From: Nocardioides anomalus
GTDB taxonomy: Bacteria > Actinomycetota > Actinomycetes > Propionibacteriales > Nocardioidaceae
DNA length: 64,000 nt
Assembly (NCBI RefSeq): GCF_011046535.1
Contig: NZ_CP049257.1
Location: 744,001 to 808,000, forward strand
Reading direction: 5' to 3'
The notes beneath the pieces are model-generated. The model had not been told where the DNA came from, did not search any database, and saw only the letters and a program-made list of their open reading frames with translations. A program made the position numbers and the translations under genes. Numbering within the stretch: the first letter of the stretch is position 1; every line of letters begins with the position of its first letter. This document shows, piece by piece, positions 53,586 to 62,524 of the stretch.

Positions 53586-54326
53586 ATGGCCAGCAAGACC
53601 AAGCAGCAGCAGCGCGCCGAGCGGGCGGCGGCCCTCCTCGCCGAGAAGCGGCGCCAGGAGCGCCGCCGACAGCTGTTCGCGGTCGTGGGTGTGGTGGTCG
53701 CCATCGCCGTGATCATCGGGGCGGGCTTCCTCATCCAGAGCCTGCGCGACACCTCGGGCGAGGCGGCGACCGCGCCGGGCGGCACGAGCGACGGCGGGTA
53801 CGGCGTCGTGGTCGGTGACGCGTCCGCGCCGAAGACCGTGACGGTCTACGAGGACTTCCAGTGCCCGATCTGCCACGAGTTCGAGAAGTCCACCCGCGAC
53901 CAGCTCCGGGCCGCCGTCGACGCGGGGAAGATCAAGATCGACTACCGGATGGTGTCGTTCCTCGACAAGGCCTCCACCAACCAGTACTCCTCGCGCGCCC
54001 TCAACGCCGCCGCGGTCGTGCTCGACACCTCGGGGGTCGACACGTTCGTGAAGTACCACGACCTGCTCTTCGACAACCAGCCGGAGGAGGGCGGCCCCGG
54101 GCCGAGCAACGACGAGCTGGTGAAGATGGCCGTGCAGGCCGGCGCCGAGGAGTCCGCGGTCAAGGACGGCATCGAGAACGGCGAGTTCGACCAGTGGGTG
54201 ACCAACACCCGCGACGAGATGTCCAAGAACGGCGTCACCGGCACCCCGACGGTCTTCGTGGACGGCAAGAAGGCCGGCTCGACCCTCGGCGACGCCATCG
54301 ATGCGGCCCTCGCCGCGGCCGGCTGA
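53586..54326 (+). CDS. Membrane-anchored DsbA-like thiol oxidoreductase
   Basis: 246 aa. A basic N-terminus, a signal anchor (LFAVVGVVVAIAVIIGAGFL), then a thioredoxin fold with the CPIC active site in YEDFQCPICHEFEK (about residue 95) and the cis-Pro loop in GVTGTPTVFVDGKK. The domain faces outside the membrane. Paired with the MauE-like gene upstream. Confidence 0.87.
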   Translation: MASKTKQQQRAERAAALLAEKRRQERRRQLFAVVGVVVAIAVIIGAGFLIQSLRDTSGEAATAPGGTSDGGYGVVVGDASAPKTVTVYEDFQCPICHEFEKSTRDQLRAAVDAGKIKIDYRMVSFLDKASTNQYSSRALNAAAVVLDTSGVDTFVKYHDLLFDNQPEEGGPGPSNDELVKMAVQAGAEESAVKDGIENGEFDQWVTNTRDEMSKNGVTGTPTVFVDGKKAGSTLGDAIDAALAAAG

Positions 54327-54339
54327 CACACTCCCAGGC

Positions 54340-55380
54340 GTGCCGGACCACGCCTCTCCGCTCGACGCGTTCATCCAGGGCCTGCCCAAGGCCGAGCTCC
54401 ACGTGCACCACGTCGGCTCGGCCTCGGCGCGCATCGTCGGCGAGCTGGCGGCCCGCCACCCCGGCACCGTCCCGACCGACCCCGAGCAGCTCGCGTCGTT
54501 CTTCGAGTTCCGCGACTTCGCGCACTTCATCGAGGTCTACCTCGCGGTCGTCGCGCTGGTGCGCACCCCCGAGGACATCCACTACCTGACCTACGAGATC
54601 GCGCGCGAGATGGCGACCGAGCAGGGCCTGCGCTACGCCGAGCTCACCTGCACGCCGTACACCTCGGTCCGGCCGGACGACCCCACGATCGGGATGTCGA
54701 TCGAGGGCTACACCGAGGCGCTGGAGGCGGCGCGGGCCGAGGCCGAGCGCGACTTCGGCCTGGTGCTGCGCTGGGTCTACGACATCCCCGGCGAGTTCGG
54801 GCTGCCCGCGGCGGACGCGACCCTCGGCTACGCGCTCGACCACCGTTCGGACGGCCTGGTGGCCTTCGGGCTGGGCGGGCCGGAGATCGGCGTGCCCCGT
54901 CCGCAGTTCCAGCCGCACTTCGACCGGGCCCGCGCCGCCGGGCTGCACAGCGTGCCGCACGCCGGCGAGACGACCGGGCCGCAGACCGTGTGGGACGCCC
55001 TGCGGCTGCTGGGCGCGGAGCGGATCGGGCACGGCACGTCGGCCGCGCAGGACCCGGAGCTGCTGCGCCACCTGGCCGAGACCGGCGTACCGCTCGAGGT
55101 CTGCCCGTCGTCCAACGTCGCCACCCGCGCGGTCGCCTCGCTGGCCGAGCACCCGTTGCCGCTCTTCCGCGACGCCGGGGTCACGGTCACCATCGGCTCG
55201 GACGACCCGCCGATGTTCGGCACCAATCTGGTCCACGAGTACGCCGTCGCGGCCGACCTGCTGGGCCTGGACGAGGCCGGGCTGGCCGAGCTGGCGCGCA
55301 CCGGCGTGCGGGTGTCGTTCGCCCCGGAGGAGATCAAGACGCGGCTGCTGGGCGAGATCGACGCCTACGTGGCGGGCTGA
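54340..55380 (+). CDS. Adenosine deaminase family protein
   Basis: 346 aa from a GTG. Metal and catalytic residues: AELHVHHVGSAS (two His; most ADAs read HxHLxG), GLHSVPHAGET (His, Glu), ERIGHGTSA (His) and TIGSDDPPMF (Asp pair). It hydrolyses the amino group of adenosine or a related purine. The unusual HVHHVGS box recurs in actinobacterial members. Confidence 0.87.
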   Translation: MPDHASPLDAFIQGLPKAELHVHHVGSASARIVGELAARHPGTVPTDPEQLASFFEFRDFAHFIEVYLAVVALVRTPEDIHYLTYEIAREMATEQGLRYAELTCTPYTSVRPDDPTIGMSIEGYTEALEAARAEAERDFGLVLRWVYDIPGEFGLPAADATLGYALDHRSDGLVAFGLGGPEIGVPRPQFQPHFDRARAAGLHSVPHAGETTGPQTVWDALRLLGAERIGHGTSAAQDPELLRHLAETGVPLEVCPSSNVATRAVASLAEHPLPLFRDAGVTVTIGSDDPPMFGTNLVHEYAVAADLLGLDEAGLAELARTGVRVSFAPEEIKTRLLGEIDAYVAG

Positions 55381-55395
55381 GCCCGGGCACGAACA

Positions 55396-55424
55396 GGCCC
55401 CGCTACCTCATACGCAGCGGGGCC
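55396..55424. terminator. Terminator after adenosine deaminase
   Basis: 9-bp arms GGCCCCGCT / AGCGGGGCC with an 11-base loop, nested in GAACAGG ... CCTGTTC, 15 bases after the stop. Confidence 0.65.
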
Positions 55425-55501
55425 ACTCCTGTTCTAGCCGTGGTGGCCACGCGAGCGGGGGAGGGCGACGGCGTGTCGGCCGCCGACTTAGGGTGTGCCC
55501 C

Positions 55502-56167
55502 ATGCAGCAAGGACGACCGGTGCGTGTCGCGATCGTCAACGACTACGAGCTGGTGGTCGTGGGCGTCGCCGCCCTGCTCGAACCGTTCCGCGACCGGGTG
55601 CGGGTCATCGAGGTGGACAGCAACCTGCCCGTGGTGCGCGAGGTCGACGTGATCCTCTACGACACCTTCGGCCAGGTGCAGGGCAAGGGCGTGGACGTCG
55701 ACTCGCTGGTCGACGGTGGCCGGGCCAAGGTCGTCATCTACAGCTGGAACCTGCACGCCGAGCTGGTCCAGGAGTCGCTGGAGGCCGGGGCCTCGGGCTA
55801 CCTGTCCAAGGGCATGGACGCCGAGGAGCTGGTCCGCGCCCTGGAGGCGGTGCACGAGGGGCGTCGGGTGGTGCCCAAGGGTGGCGGGACGGTGAACCCG
55901 CGTCCGGAGAGCAGCTACCCGGGCAAGGAGCAGGGGCTGACCGTGCGCGAGTCCGAGATCATCGCCCTCATCACCCAGGGCCTGTCCAACCAGGAGATCG
56001 CCGACCGCAGCTACCTCAGCATCAACTCGGTCAAGACCTACATCCGCACGGCGTACCGCAAGATGGGCGTCGAGCGCCGCTCCCAGGCCGTGCTCTGGGG
56101 CATCCAGCACGGCTTCCAGCCCGACGTGGTCCGCCACGTCCAGCCGTCCCAGCCCCAGGACGGGTAG
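55502..56167 (+). CDS. NarL/LuxR-type response regulator
   Basis: 221 aa. The receiver domain has VAIVNDYELVVVGVAALLEP and the phosphorylatable Asp in VDVILYDTFGQV; the C-terminal LuxR HTH is LTVRESEIIALITQGLSNQE, IADRSYLSINSVKTYIRTAY. One acidic-pocket position is Asn-Asp rather than Asp-Asp. No histidine kinase is next to it, so it is orphan here. Confidence 0.85.
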   Translation: MQQGRPVRVAIVNDYELVVVGVAALLEPFRDRVRVIEVDSNLPVVREVDVILYDTFGQVQGKGVDVDSLVDGGRAKVVIYSWNLHAELVQESLEAGASGYLSKGMDAEELVRALEAVHEGRRVVPKGGGTVNPRPESSYPGKEQGLTVRESEIIALITQGLSNQEIADRSYLSINSVKTYIRTAYRKMGVERRSQAVLWGIQHGFQPDVVRHVQPSQPQDG

Positions 56168-56199
56168 CGCGCGGGCCACCCGTCCGGGCGCGGGTCGGA

Positions 56200-57021
56200 T
56201 CAGGCGATCTGGGTGCGCAGGTCGCGCAGGATCCGCTCGAGCAGGCGCGAGACCTGCATCTGGGTGACGCCGAGCTCGGTGCCGATGTCCTGCTGGCTGC
56301 GGTCCTGGAAGAAGCGCATGTAGATGATGCGCCGGTCCCGCTCGGGCAGCGTGCGCACGACCGGGCCGAGCGTGGCCCGGGCCTCGGCCGCGCTGTGCTC
56401 GTCCGCCTCGTGGGGCAGGGCGTCGCCGAGAGTCGGACCGTCGAGTCCGCCGATCGGCCGGTCCAGGGACGGCGGCGCGAAGCAGCCGAAGGACTGGGTC
56501 GTCTCGTCGAGCTCCGCGCGAGTGCACTCGAGGTGCGCGCAGAGCTCGTCCTCGCTGGGCTCGCGGCCCAGCTGCTGCTGGAGCGTCTCGGTGCCGCGGC
56601 TGACCCGCCACTGCATCTCCTGGAGCCGGCGCGGGGGCCGGACCATCCAGGACTGGTCGCGGAACCAGCGCTGGACCTCACCGCGGATGGTGGGCACGGC
56701 GTAGGTCAGGAGGTCGGGGCGGACGGTGGGGTCGAACTTCCGCACGGCCTTGACCAGGCCCTCGTAGGCGGCCTGGTGCAGGTCCTCGACCGCGACGCCA
56801 CGGCCGCGGTAGCGGTTGGCGACCGCCTCGGCCACGCCGCGGTTGAGCACCACGACCTCGTCGAGGAGCTCGGTGCGCCGGACCGGGTCGGTGGTGGTGG
56901 CGTGCGCCTGCGTCAGCAGCTCGTGGGTGAGCCGGCTGCGCTCGGCGCGCGAGGTGGCCTGACTCGTGGCGCGGTTGGTGGCGTGCGTGGTGACGTGGGT
57001 GATGGCTTGTGTGGTGCTCAC
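56200..57021 (-). CDS. SigB/SigF-type sigma-70 factor (chromosomal)
   Basis: 273 aa. A Thr/Ala-rich N-terminus with a short repeat (THATNRATSQATSRAE), then region 2 (NRYRGRGVAVEDLHQAAYEG, FDPTVRPDLLTYAVPTIRGE), an intact region 3 (LQQQLGREPSEDELCAHLEC) and region 4 (LPERDRRIIYMRFFQDRSQQ, DIGTELGVTQMQVSRLLERI). General-stress type; no anti-sigma gene is adjacent. A cluster of GTAGCCC half-sites lies upstream. Confidence 0.87.
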   Translation of the reverse strand: MSTTQAITHVTTHATNRATSQATSRAERSRLTHELLTQAHATTTDPVRRTELLDEVVVLNRGVAEAVANRYRGRGVAVEDLHQAAYEGLVKAVRKFDPTVRPDLLTYAVPTIRGEVQRWFRDQSWMVRPPRRLQEMQWRVSRGTETLQQQLGREPSEDELCAHLECTRAELDETTQSFGCFAPPSLDRPIGGLDGPTLGDALPHEADEHSAAEARATLGPVVRTLPERDRRIIYMRFFQDRSQQDIGTELGVTQMQVSRLLERILRDLRTQIA

Positions 57022-57091
57022 ACGGACCCCCTCAGATCAGGGGTGGTGCCACGCCGATGTCTTCAGCGGGGCGTCCCGGCGCGACTGGCCC

Positions 57092-57123
57092 GGGCTACCC
57101 CTCTAGTAGCCCACACGGGCTAC
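57092..57123. promoter_or_regulatory. Triple GTAGCCC/GGGCTAC half-sites
   Basis: GGGCTAC at 57092-57098, GTAGCCC at 57106-57112 and GGGCTAC at 57117-57123, in the divergent gap between the sigma factor and the iron redox enzyme. The last two form a perfect 7-bp dyad with a 4-base spacer. A possible operator or promoter element. Confidence 0.4.
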
Positions 57124-57198
57124 TGCTGCTGCTCACCCCCACAGGTGAAACCACCCCTCGGAGTGAGGGACGCCTCATCGAGCGGATACCGACGCCCC

Positions 57199-58152
57199 GT
57201 GACCGCCCTCCCCAAGCCCCGCGGACCCCTCGGCGACCAGGTGCTCGCCGCCCTGCGCGACCTCCCGGAGCGGGAGGTGCCGCGCATCGACACCGAGCCC
57301 GAGTCGGCCGACGACGCCGCCCTGACCCTGTGGGTGCTGCAGGAGCTGAGCTTCGGCGGTTTCGACGAGGTCGACGACGGCGCCGAGCGCGAGCCGGAGC
57401 TGCTGCGCGTGCGCAAGCGGCTCGAGGACACGCTGGAGGCCTCGCTGCGCGAGCGCTGGCCCGGCGTACCGGACGGGGTGGACCTGGCCAGCGGCTTCTT
57501 CGACTGGCTCGACGAGCACGACGGTCCGTCGCTGGCCCGCTTCGTGCAGACCCAGGCGAGCGAGGAGCAGGTGCTCGACCTGTTCCGGGTCCGCTCGATC
57601 TACCACCTCAAGGAGGCCGACCCCACGTCGTTCACGGTGCCGCGCCTGCCCAACGTGGTGAAGGCGCCGCTGGTCGAGTTGCAGTACGACGAGTACGGCG
57701 TCGGCGACCCGGCTCGCCTGCACGCGCACCTGTGGGCGCGCGGCATGGAGGCCAGCGGGCTGCGCCCCGAGTCCGGCGCGTACGTCGACGAGGCGCCCGC
57801 CGAGATCCTCGAGCAGAACAACGCCCTGTCGATGTTCGGGCTCCAGCGCCGCCTCCGCGCCGCGTCGGTCGGCCACCTCGCGGCCTTCGAGGCCACCAGC
57901 TCGATGCCGTCGCGCCGGATGGCCCAGGGCCTCGAGCGGCTCGGCTTCCCGGTCGAGATCGTCGGCTACTACACCGAGCACGTCGAGGCCGACGCCGTGC
58001 ACGAGCAGGTCGCGCTGCGCGACGTGTGCGTCGCGCTGGTGCGCGAGGAGCCCGCCCTCGAGGCCGACGTGTGGTTCGGGGCCTGGGCGTGCCTGGACCT
58101 CGAGGACCGCACCGCCCACCGCCTGCTCGCGCAGTGGGGCGTGGCCGCATGA
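57199..58152 (+). CDS. Iron-containing redox enzyme family (heme-oxygenase-like fold)
   Basis: 317 aa from a GTG. The helical HO-like diiron pattern includes LWVLQELSFGGFDEVDD, YHLKEADPTSFTVPRL, VELQYDEYGVGDPARLHA, and EHVEADAVHEQVALRDVC, the last with clustered Glu/His ligands. Relatives oxidise fatty or amino acids or desaturate substrates with O2. It overlaps a CDSGH-type gene by ATGA, which could supply electrons or a metal centre. Confidence 0.8.
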   Translation: MTALPKPRGPLGDQVLAALRDLPEREVPRIDTEPESADDAALTLWVLQELSFGGFDEVDDGAEREPELLRVRKRLEDTLEASLRERWPGVPDGVDLASGFFDWLDEHDGPSLARFVQTQASEEQVLDLFRVRSIYHLKEADPTSFTVPRLPNVVKAPLVELQYDEYGVGDPARLHAHLWARGMEASGLRPESGAYVDEAPAEILEQNNALSMFGLQRRLRAASVGHLAAFEATSSMPSRRMAQGLERLGFPVEIVGYYTEHVEADAVHEQVALRDVCVALVREEPALEADVWFGAWACLDLEDRTAHRLLAQWGVAA

Positions 58153-58349
58153 GCGGGCGTCGCGCCGACATCGTGCTCTGCCCCGCCGGGCCGATGCTGC
58201 TGCGCGGTCAGCACACGATCACCGACGACGACGGCGTCGAGCACACCACCACCCGGCCGGTCTCGGCCGTGTGCCGCTGCGGCAAGTCCGCCTCCAAGCC
58301 GTGGTGCGACGGCACCCACAAGGTGCTGCCCAAGAAGCTCCGGCCCTGA
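58149..58349 (+). CDS. CDGSH iron-sulfur domain protein
   Basis: 66 aa, starting MSGRRADIVLCPAGPMLLRG. The signature CRCGKSASKPWCDGTHK gives the three Cys and one His that hold a 2Fe-2S cluster. Coupled to the preceding iron redox enzyme (ATGA), the usual pairing. Confidence 0.9.
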   Translation: MSGRRADIVLCPAGPMLLRGQHTITDDDGVEHTTTRPVSAVCRCGKSASKPWCDGTHKVLPKKLRP

Positions 58350-58371
58350 GGACAGGACCCGGTCCGGCGCC

Positions 58372-59010
58372 CTAGGCGACGAGGTCCTCGAGCCGGTCGA
58401 TCTGCACGAGGGCGCCGCGCTCGAAGGTGCGGACCTCGACCACCGCCAAGTGGTGGTGGGTCGCGACCAGGCGGCGCACGTCGTCGGCCTGGTCCGGGCC
58501 GACCTGCAGCAGCGCGGAGCCGGCCACGACCAGGTGGTCGGCCACGACGTCGAGGCAGCTGCGCACCAGGTCGAGGCCGTCGTCCCCGCCGTCGATGGCG
58601 GTGACCGGGTCCTCGGGGAACTCCGCGACGCCCTCGCGGCGCACCCACGGCGGGTCGGCGATGATGACGGCGAACTCCTCGTCCGGCTGCAGCACCTCGT
58701 CCATGAGCCCCTCGCGCACGTCGACGCGCTGGCGGGCGTGGGCGGCGTTGCGGCGCAGGTAGGAGCAGGCGACGGGGGAGGCGTCGACGCAGACCAGCGT
58801 GCGCGGCGCGAGTGTGGTGGCCAGCAGCCCGATCTGACCGGCCCCGGAGCAGAGCTCGAGCACCGTGCCGGGCGGGGCGAGCCGGATCAGGTCGGCGGCC
58901 CAGCGCGACTGCGCGGCGGTCCACGGGCGCGGGGTGAGCACGCGCTCGTCGTACTCGATGCGCAGGCCGCCGAAGTCGACGGTGAGCGGCGCGCTCTCGA
59001 GCGTGGTCAC
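58372..59010 (-). CDS. HemK-like class I methyltransferase
   Basis: 212 aa from a GTG overlapping the SRPBCC stop. SAM motif VLELCSGAGQIGLLATTLAP near residue 55, VCVDASPVACSYLRRNA, and the target loop IIADPPWVRREG, where NPPY is more usual (N6-adenine/glutamine methylases). Substrate unknown. Confidence 0.82.
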   Translation of the reverse strand: MTTLESAPLTVDFGGLRIEYDERVLTPRPWTAAQSRWAADLIRLAPPGTVLELCSGAGQIGLLATTLAPRTLVCVDASPVACSYLRRNAAHARQRVDVREGLMDEVLQPDEEFAVIIADPPWVRREGVAEFPEDPVTAIDGGDDGLDLVRSCLDVVADHLVVAGSALLQVGPDQADDVRRLVATHHHLAVVEVRTFERGALVQIDRLEDLVA

Positions 59011-59441
59011 AGCTGCTCGAGCCTCTCGGCCATCGAGGCCGCGACCTTGTCGCCGAGGACCTTCAGGGCCGGCGGCAGCAGCGGCTCGGCCAGCTTGGCG
59101 GCGCCGGAGGGGTGGAACTCGGCGTGGTAGGTGACCTCGGTGCCGCCCTCGGGCGTGCCGGTGAGGGTGATCGTGTCGTGCAGCCCCACCGAGCCGGCCT
59201 CGCCCTCCAGCTCGAGCACCGACTCCTCCTCGCGGCGCACCACGGTGTAGTCGGCCTCGGTCTCCTTGCCCAGGAAGGACGAGACGTTGTGGTACGTCGT
59301 GCCCACGCCGCCGTCGCCCGACGTGCGGGTGGTGGAGACCGTGGGCGGGTCCCACTCCTCGGTGGTGGTGAAGTCGGCCAGGTAGGGCCAGACCCTGCTC
59401 AGCGGGGTCGACACGGTGATGGTGCGCTCGACGCTGGCCAC
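59007..59441 (-). CDS. SRPBCC-fold polyketide-cyclase-like protein
   Basis: 144 aa from a GTG after AGGAGG. SVERTITVSTPLSRVWPYLA and GTEVTYHAEFHPSGAAKLAE mark the helix-grip fold that binds hydrophobic ligands. Overlaps the methyltransferase start. Confidence 0.8.
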   Translation of the reverse strand: MASVERTITVSTPLSRVWPYLADFTTTEEWDPPTVSTTRTSGDGGVGTTYHNVSSFLGKETEADYTVVRREEESVLELEGEAGSVGLHDTITLTGTPEGGTEVTYHAEFHPSGAAKLAEPLLPPALKVLGDKVAASMAERLEQL

Positions 59442-59554
59442 GGGGTCCTCCTGGGGGCAGACGGCTGGTGCCGGGTGGGTGCCCCCGGACCGGTCCGGCC
59501 ACGCCCACCCCTTGGGGTGGGACCGCGGGGGTGGAGGCGGGATACCGCCAGCGC

Positions 59555-59764
59555 ATGAGCTGGATCGGCAAGCTGACCGACGCCCTGCGACGCGACCGCA
59601 CGATGCGCGAGCGCGGTGAGGCCGACGCGCCCACCGACCCCGCGCACGGCACCCGTCCGACCGGCGGGGGCAAGGAGGAGTACGTCGGGCGCGGCGGCGC
59701 CGACGAGACCGGCACCGGCGGTCAGGACGTGCCCGACGACCAGGGCGCCGGGCGCGACGCCTAG
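59555..59764 (+). CDS. Small hydrophilic protein
   Basis: 69 aa starting MSWIGKLTDALRRDRTMRER; the rest is Gly/Asp/Thr-rich and likely disordered. Preceded by a CCCACCCC/GGGGTGGG dyad. No family recognised; convergent with the FAD protein by a 4-base overlap. Confidence 0.55.
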   Translation: MSWIGKLTDALRRDRTMRERGEADAPTDPAHGTRPTGGGKEEYVGRGGADETGTGGQDVPDDQGAGRDA

Positions 59765-61353
59765 CGGCTCTTCGTCGAGAGCCGCCCCAGCCGCAGCCGT
59801 TCGTGCAGCACGGCCGCGCGGGCGGCGTTGCTGCCGGCCGCGCCGTGCACGCCGCCGCCCGGGTGGGCGGCCGCCGAGCCGAGGTAGAGCCCCGGCACGC
59901 CGGTCTCGGCCCGGCCGAGCCCCGGCACGGGGCGGAAGACCAGCTCCTGGTGCAGCTGGGCCGTGCCGCCGTTGACCGCGCCACCGATGAGGTTGGCGTT
60001 GCGGGCCTCGAGCTCCCGCGGCCCGAGGGCGCGGCGGGCCAGGACGCGCTCGCCGAACCCCGGCGCCAGCGCCTCCATCCGCGCCTGCATCCGGTCGGCC
60101 ATCCGCTCCCGGTCGCTCGCGTCCCAGGTGCCCTTGATCGAGCCGTCGCCGGCGTCGCCCCGGAACTCCTGCGGCACGTGCGTGTAGGCCCAGAACGACT
60201 CGGTGCCCGCGGGGGAGCGGGTCGGGTCGCTGGTCGTCATCTGCCCGGTGAGCATGAACGGGTCCGCCGGGACGCGCCCCGTCCAGACGGTGTTGAGCGC
60301 GTCCTGCATCTGGGTCAGCGAGTCGGCCACGTGCACCGTGCCCGGGGCGTACGCCGGCTCGTTCAGCCAGGGGATCGGGCCGCTCAGGGCCCAGTCCACC
60401 TTCACGGTCCCGGGGTCCATCTCGAACTGGCGCATCCCGCGCGCCACCCGCTCGGGCACGTCGCCGGGCGCGAGCAGCCGCCCGTAGAGGTTCGGTGCGG
60501 CCACGTCGGCGATGACCGCGCGCCGGGCGCGGACCCGCTCGGTCGGCGTCCGCACCCCGACGGCGCGGCCGCCCTCGACGTCGATGCCGATGACCTCGGC
60601 GTCGCACCAGAGCTCACCGCCGCGGGAGGCGAAGCGGCGGGCCAGCGCGCCGGCCAGCTCGCCGGCGCCGCCCTCGGGCACCGGGAAGCCGACGGTCTGG
60701 CCGAGCATCGCCAGCAGCAGCCCCATCAGGCCGGAGCCCGGGGCGTCGAGGGGGATGTCCGCGTGGCCGGCGTTGCCCGCCACCAGGACCGTCGGACCGG
60801 CGCCGCCGAAGCGGTGCCGCCCCATCTCGGCGGCCGGGGTGAGCAGCGTGCGGACGAAGCGCAGCCCGCCGGCCTTGCGCAGGTTGGCCAGGAGCGACAG
60901 CGCGGGGCGCACCGGCGGGAACGGCCGCAGCAGCGCGTGCACGAGGTGCTCGCCGACGGCGTCCCACTCCGCGCACAGCTCCAGCCAGGCCTCGCCGTCG
61001 CCGGGGTGCTGGGCGTCGGCCAGCCGGGCGGTGATCTCGCGGTCGCGGTGCAGGATCGCCCAGCTGCCGTCGGGGAACGGGTGGCCGAGCACCGCCGGGG
61101 CGTGGCGCCAGCGCAGCCCGTGCTCCTCCAGCCCCAGCGACTGGATGGTCGGCGAGGCCATGGCCAGGGGGTAGAACGCGCTGAAGGTGTCGTGCACGAA
61201 CCCGGGGTGGACGTCCTCGGCGCTCGCGACCGCGCCGCCGATGGTCGGCTGCGCCTCGAGGACGAGGACCGACCAGCCGCGGTCGACCAGCAGGTTCGCG
61301 GCGACCAGGCCGTTCGGGCCGGAGCCCACCACGACCGCGTCGTACGTCGTCAC
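59761..61353 (-). CDS. Phytoene-desaturase-like FAD oxidoreductase
   Basis: 530 aa from a GTG. YDAVVVGSGPNGLVAANLLV binds FAD, LEAQPTIGGAVASAE and the C-terminal VPGLYLGSAAAHPGGGVHGA are typical of the phytoene dehydrogenase/PYROXD2 group. Likely oxidises an isoprenoid or amine; no carotenoid genes are beside it. Confidence 0.85.
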   Translation of the reverse strand: MTTYDAVVVGSGPNGLVAANLLVDRGWSVLVLEAQPTIGGAVASAEDVHPGFVHDTFSAFYPLAMASPTIQSLGLEEHGLRWRHAPAVLGHPFPDGSWAILHRDREITARLADAQHPGDGEAWLELCAEWDAVGEHLVHALLRPFPPVRPALSLLANLRKAGGLRFVRTLLTPAAEMGRHRFGGAGPTVLVAGNAGHADIPLDAPGSGLMGLLLAMLGQTVGFPVPEGGAGELAGALARRFASRGGELWCDAEVIGIDVEGGRAVGVRTPTERVRARRAVIADVAAPNLYGRLLAPGDVPERVARGMRQFEMDPGTVKVDWALSGPIPWLNEPAYAPGTVHVADSLTQMQDALNTVWTGRVPADPFMLTGQMTTSDPTRSPAGTESFWAYTHVPQEFRGDAGDGSIKGTWDASDRERMADRMQARMEALAPGFGERVLARRALGPRELEARNANLIGGAVNGGTAQLHQELVFRPVPGLGRAETGVPGLYLGSAAAHPGGGVHGAAGSNAARAAVLHERLRLGRLSTKSR

Positions 61354-61360
61354 GGGGGCG

Positions 61361-61804
61361 TCAGACCCGTTGCTGCCGGCGCTCGACCAGGTAGGCGAGC
61401 CGGCGCAGCGTCTCGGTGTTGCGCCAACCCAGCACCGGGTCCTGCAGGGGCTTCGGCACCAGTGCGCCGGGACCGTGGGTGGCGACCTCCTCGATGGTGA
61501 CCTCCGTGCCGGAGGCGTGGGCGACGAGGTGGATGGTCACCTCGGCGGCGCCCGCGGGCCAGCCGTGGGCACGCAGCTTCATCCGCGCGCCCGGGACCGC
61601 CTCGAGGACCTCGGTCTCGTCGTCCAGGAGCAGCGGCCAGCTGCCCACCGAGTGGTGCAGCCGGGACCCGGGCTCCGGCCAGGAGTCGTCGACCTCGCGC
61701 ATCCGGGAGGCCCCGACCACCCACAGCGGGTAGAGCCAGCCGTCGCTCAGCACCTCCCAGACCTGTTCGGGCGTGGCGGACACGATCCGGGTGTTGGAGC
61801 TCAC
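61361..61804 (-). CDS. SRPBCC-family protein
   Basis: 147 aa; MSSNTRIVSATPEQVWEVLS is the usual opening, with WEVLSDGWLYPLWVVGASRM and a basic tail (LAYLVERRQQRV). It follows the FAD protein's upstream side and may share its transcript (7-base gap). Ligand-binding role presumed. Confidence 0.8.
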   Translation of the reverse strand: MSSNTRIVSATPEQVWEVLSDGWLYPLWVVGASRMREVDDSWPEPGSRLHHSVGSWPLLLDDETEVLEAVPGARMKLRAHGWPAGAAEVTIHLVAHASGTEVTIEEVATHGPGALVPKPLQDPVLGWRNTETLRRLAYLVERRQQRV

Positions 61805-61857
61805 GGCTCAGCGGTAACCCCTGCGTGGTCGCCCACGCGTGTGGGCACCGTCGCACC

Positions 61858-62511
61858 GTGACAGGGACGACGGTCGTGCTCGATGTCGACGGGACGCTGG
61901 TCGACACCAACTACCACCACGTCGTGTGCTGGGCGCGCGCGTTCGAGAGCGTCGGCGTCACGGTGCCGCTGTGGCGCGTGCACCGCGCGATCGGGATGGG
62001 CGGCGACAAGCTGGTGCCCGAGGTCGCCGGCGACGACGTCGAGCGTGAGCACGGCGAGGCGATCCGCGAGCGGTGGGAGCAGGAGTACGACGCGGTCATG
62101 AGCGAGGTCCGGCTGCTGCCCGGGGCCAAGGAGCTGCTGGCCGGGCTCGACGAGCGCGGCGTCGACGTGGCGCTGGCCAGCTCGGCGATCCCGAAGCACG
62201 CCGAGCACGGCTTCGACCTGCTCGACGCCCACGACCATGCCGACACCGCGACCACCGCCGAGGACGCCGAGGAGTCCAAGCCCGATCCGCAGCTGGTCGA
62301 CATCGCCCTCGAGCGGCTCGGCCCCGACGCGGCCTGCATGATCGGCGACTCGGTGTGGGACGTCGAGGCGGCCCGGCGCGCCGGCGTCCCGGCGTACGGC
62401 GTGCTGACCGGCGGGACCAGCCGCAGCGAGCTCGAGGAGGCCGGGGCGGTGCGGGTCTACCGCGACGCCGCCGAGCTGCTCGAGCACCTCGACGACTGGC
62501 TGCCGTCGTGA
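61858..62511 (+). CDS. HAD-superfamily phosphatase
   Basis: 217 aa from a GTG. VVLDVDGTLVDTN (DxD nucleophile), LASSAIPKHAE (motif II Ser), EESKPDPQLVDIAL (Lys) and MIGDSVWDVEAARRAG (acidic pair) give all four HAD motifs. Phosphoglycolate-phosphatase-like; substrate unknown. Confidence 0.88.
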   Translation: MTGTTVVLDVDGTLVDTNYHHVVCWARAFESVGVTVPLWRVHRAIGMGGDKLVPEVAGDDVEREHGEAIRERWEQEYDAVMSEVRLLPGAKELLAGLDERGVDVALASSAIPKHAEHGFDLLDAHDHADTATTAEDAEESKPDPQLVDIALERLGPDAACMIGDSVWDVEAARRAGVPAYGVLTGGTSRSELEEAGAVRVYRDAAELLEHLDDWLPS

Positions 62512-62524
62512 GCGGGCGCCGGGC

